Below, piece by piece: positions 23,733 to 25,450 of a stretch of DNA of 25,450 nucleotides. Numbering within the stretch: the stretch's first letter is position 1; each line of letters opens with the position of its first letter. Under the pieces are notes generated by a model. It had not been told where the DNA came from. It searched no databases and saw nothing but the letters and a program-made list of their open reading frames with translations. Origin of the DNA: Candidatus Bathyarchaeota archaeon (lineage in GTDB: Archaea > Thermoproteota > Bathyarchaeia > TCS64); contig PBSW01000033.1 of assembly GCA_002726865.1 (NCBI GenBank), positions 1-25,450 on the forward strand. The letters are read 5' to 3'. A program made the position numbers and the translations under genes.

Positions 23733-23807
23733 GGGCTCGTGGTCTAGTCAGGATAAGACGTCAGCTTGCGGAGCTGTTGGTCGTGGGTTCGAATCCCACC
23801 GAGCCCG
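23733..23807 (+). tRNA. tRNA-Arg (anticodon GCG)
   Basis: Folds as a 75-nt cloverleaf: acceptor GGGCTCG/CGAGCCC (7 bp), D stem GTCT/AGAC, anticodon stem TCAGC/GCTGT with loop TTGCGGA (anticodon GCG at 23768-23770, reading CGC/CGU), variable loop TGGTC, T stem GTGGG/CCCAC with loop TTCGAAT, discriminator G. The outermost anticodon-stem pair (27-43) is a U-U mismatch. No intron and no encoded CCA. A short T run (CTTTTC) follows. Its 3' half borders a tyrosine recombinase gene, so it probably served as an integration site. Confidence 0.93.
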
Positions 23808-23833
23808 CTTTTCACTCAACCGACCCCGCTGAG

Positions 23834-25255
23834 CTACTTTCGTTTCCTGTACAGATGATTACCGTTGATCTCGTTAATGTATTCGAATCCAAGTTCAACC
23901 AACTCAACGCCTTCTTCGACAGTCTTTGCGACCTTGCATACGAATGAATCATTTTGACCTCTGAAGAGCGCAGATTCAAGTATCACATATTTTCTTATAT
24001 GCTGAAGATTCTTGTGACCAAGAAACTCCATTACGTACCATGGGTCTTTCGTTTCATGGTATAGCATAGTAGCTTTCCATGTTCGAAAGGTCTTCATCAT
24101 TATCTTCTTTAGCCTTGGATTCTGCAGTTTGAATGCCTGTCTCTTTCTGACTCTTTCATAGTATCTTCTTATGTGTGCGAGTCTTTGAGTGAATATCCGA
24201 TTGGCGTCTTTCAATTGGTTTCTTTTTTGTACATTGAGAAGCATCTTGAGCAGATTATCTGAAAGGTGAAATATCCTTGGATTACTTCCCTTTTCAGGCG
24301 TTACTCGAATCGTTTTTGAAACAAAGTCAATGTCATCCCATGTGGCTGATTTGACTTCTCCGGGTCTCATTGCGGTCTCTTTCATTATCTGAAGGAATGT
24401 AGATGTTTTCCACCCGCTTCCTGCAATGAGTACATCAATTTCTCCTTCAGTTGGTACGAACGGCAGTTTTGAAATTTCTTGGTAATGCGGTTTTTCCCAT
24501 GATTTTCCAAGCATCCTCAGGAAAATCGTGTATGTGTCAGCGGCGTTATTCTTGCTTCTGCCAACCCATGTCTTCTCAGCAAGGGTGGCTCGTACACTTT
24601 CAGGGTCGCGTAGGTCTGCACCACTTTTCGCCAGTTCTTTGAGATAGCGGATTCGTCGTTCTATTGTTGTTTCTTTATTTCCTCGTTTTTTCAATTCGAA
24701 GATAAATTGTATTAGCAGGCTTTTTGTTTCTGAGATATCCCCCGTAGTCTTTTCTTTAGCTTGGACTACGACCAAGTTTTTCGCACTCTTGTCCGAGGCG
24801 CATACTCGGCGGTTACTATTATAGATACGGTACTTATTTGACTTTTGAGGGTTATCTGTATTCTCATGAGGAGTTATATTTTCACTCCTAAGGAGAGAGA
24901 GGTCATCAACGGATTCCTTGCGGGGGATGTGAAAAGAGGAAACAACATTATGAAAGTGGTCACTCTCAGGACGAAGACTTTCAGGAATCTGTCGAACGAT
25001 GTTGAACTCTACATTCGACTCAGAAAGGTTCTTGCTGAAACGTAGACCGCATTCTCTGCATAAATATCTCTGCATCAATTTTGTCTGGGTTTTCCTTTTT
25101 CCATCTCTCCAAATCTTGTTTGATTGACATGCTGGACATTTTATTGTCCGGAGTTTGTAAGCACTAGCGACATCCTTTTTGAAAGATTGAAGGTGGATGC
25201 CAAGGGCTTCTAGTTCACATCTTAAGACATCATAGTTTGAGATGTCTCCAGTCAT
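23834..25255 (-). CDS. Tyrosine recombinase (integrase) with N-terminal zinc ribbon
   Basis: Site-specific recombinase of about 473 residues. Near the N-terminus is a zinc ribbon (IKCPACQSNKIW...RYLCRECGLRFS). A linker precedes a SAM-like core-binding domain (ETTIERRIRYLKELAK). The catalytic domain has arginine I in TAMRPGEVKSATWDDIDF, a FRTWKATMLYHETKDP region with arginine II, LGHKNLQHI and a tyrosine nucleophile in RKYVILE. The usual HxxR histidine is replaced (KTFR). I chose the ATG at 25255 because GAGGAG lies 8 nt upstream; a GTG at 25342 gives 29 extra residues that overlap the preceding RHH gene. It lies tail-first 26 bp from tRNA-Arg, as expected of an element integrated at the tRNA. 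Confidence 0.9.
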   Translation of the reverse strand: MTGDISNYDVLRCELEALGIHLQSFKKDVASAYKLRTIKCPACQSNKIWRDGKRKTQTKLMQRYLCRECGLRFSKNLSESNVEFNIVRQIPESLRPESDHFHNVVSSFHIPRKESVDDLSLLRSENITPHENTDNPQKSNKYRIYNSNRRVCASDKSAKNLVVVQAKEKTTGDISETKSLLIQFIFELKKRGNKETTIERRIRYLKELAKSGADLRDPESVRATLAEKTWVGRSKNNAADTYTIFLRMLGKSWEKPHYQEISKLPFVPTEGEIDVLIAGSGWKTSTFLQIMKETAMRPGEVKSATWDDIDFVSKTIRVTPEKGSNPRIFHLSDNLLKMLLNVQKRNQLKDANRIFTQRLAHIRRYYERVRKRQAFKLQNPRLKKIMMKTFRTWKATMLYHETKDPWYVMEFLGHKNLQHIRKYVILESALFRGQNDSFVCKVAKTVEEGVELVELGFEYINEINGNHLYRKRK

Positions 25256-25314
25256 GAGGTCAACTCCTCGATAAGTCACGCACGAGAAACACCAGCCCAA
25301 AACGACACCTGGTC

Positions 25315-25450
25315 CTATCTCCAATCTATTTTTCTTATGCACGCATCCCTGATCAAGTGAAACGGAGTAAGATAGAAGCCCGCTTTGACTGCCTTAGATA
25401 TTCCTTCAACAGTCTCCAACGGAACCCTTGCTCCAAACATCAGCAGTTCA
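25315..25450 (-). CDS. Ribbon-helix-helix (CopG/Arc-like) regulator, possibly partial
   Basis: The minus-strand frame running in from the window edge reads ARVPLETVEGISKAVKAGFY, then LTPFHLIRDACIRKIDWR and a TAG at 25317-25315. The pattern of a beta strand with RVP, a first helix, a GFYLTP turn and a second helix with IRDA matches short archaeal ribbon-helix-helix DNA-binding proteins. An ATG at 25440 would give a complete 41-residue protein; the frame is open to the edge, so a longer N-terminus is possible. It lies 60 bp upstream of the integrase on the same strand and may regulate the integrated element. Confidence 0.6.
   Translation of the reverse strand, partial: ELLMFGARVPLETVEGISKAVKAGFYLTPFHLIRDACIRKIDWR

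Noticed and set aside
25256..25342. GTG start giving 29 extra residues on the integrase
   Set aside because: It overlaps the RHH gene, and the ATG at 25255 has a strong, well-spaced GAGGAG.

Overview
This window looks like an archaeal chromosome segment of roughly balanced base composition. Archaeal signs are the 583-residue ATP-dependent DNA ligase, the short (about 333 aa) adenylosuccinate synthetase, a TtuA-type tRNA thiolation enzyme with its own zinc fingers, an Ard1-like acetyltransferase, frequent TTG/GTG starts, and TATA boxes about 25 bp before start codons (leaderless-type promoters). The bacterial-type GrpE/DnaK/DnaJ set and the ETF/flavoprotein cluster suggest a mesophilic or moderately thermophilic lineage that acquired bacterial genes. 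A TACK-type archaeon such as Bathyarchaeia is a guess; no rRNA is present to settle it.

Layout. 1-2146: a heavy-metal P1B ATPase (C-terminus cut by the window edge) divergent from a NikR-type nickel regulator. 2147-3777: two small single-domain proteins (stand-alone Lrp/AsnC sensor domain, CsaA/MetRS-C-like tRNA-binding OB fold) separated by gene-poor DNA with possible gene remnants and one strong RNA hairpin. 3778-9223 (minus): DNA ligase, a small unknown ORF, and a tight etfB-etfA-FAD oxidase operon. Its gene order and ferredoxin-fused EtfA match the electron-confurcating lactate dehydrogenase (LctBCD) of acetogens. 9342-14535 (plus): grpE-dnaK, an M28 peptidase, dnaJ. 14536-15537 (minus): purA, abutting dnaJ tail to tail with a hairpin spanning both stops. 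15704-17854 (plus): a CinA/MoCF-type protein and a LarA-like protein. 17792-18922 (minus): a site-2 protease overlapping the LarA-like gene. 19010-20344 (plus): an acetyltransferase and a cysteine-cluster protein. 20358-21744 (minus): an amidohydrolase broken by a one-base frameshift. 22061-23692: TtuA plus two ubiquitin-like (MoaD/ThiS-fold) sulfur carriers. 23733-23807: tRNA-Arg(GCG), directly followed by a tyrosine recombinase and a ribbon-helix-helix gene. The last part looks like the edge of an element integrated at the tRNA.

The points most worth a second look are the archaeal EtfAB-dehydrogenase operon; the DnaK lacking a conserved Mg-coordinating aspartate; the LarA homologue lacking the cofactor lysine; two apparent single-base frameshifts in five-base G/C runs (P-type ATPase N-terminus and amidohydrolase); the decayed small genes and hairpin near 3.5 kb; and the integrase/tRNA boundary. 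I found no CRISPR array, rRNA or insertion sequence. I found no clearly unprecedented multi-gene system; the nearest to one is the energy-metabolism cluster.
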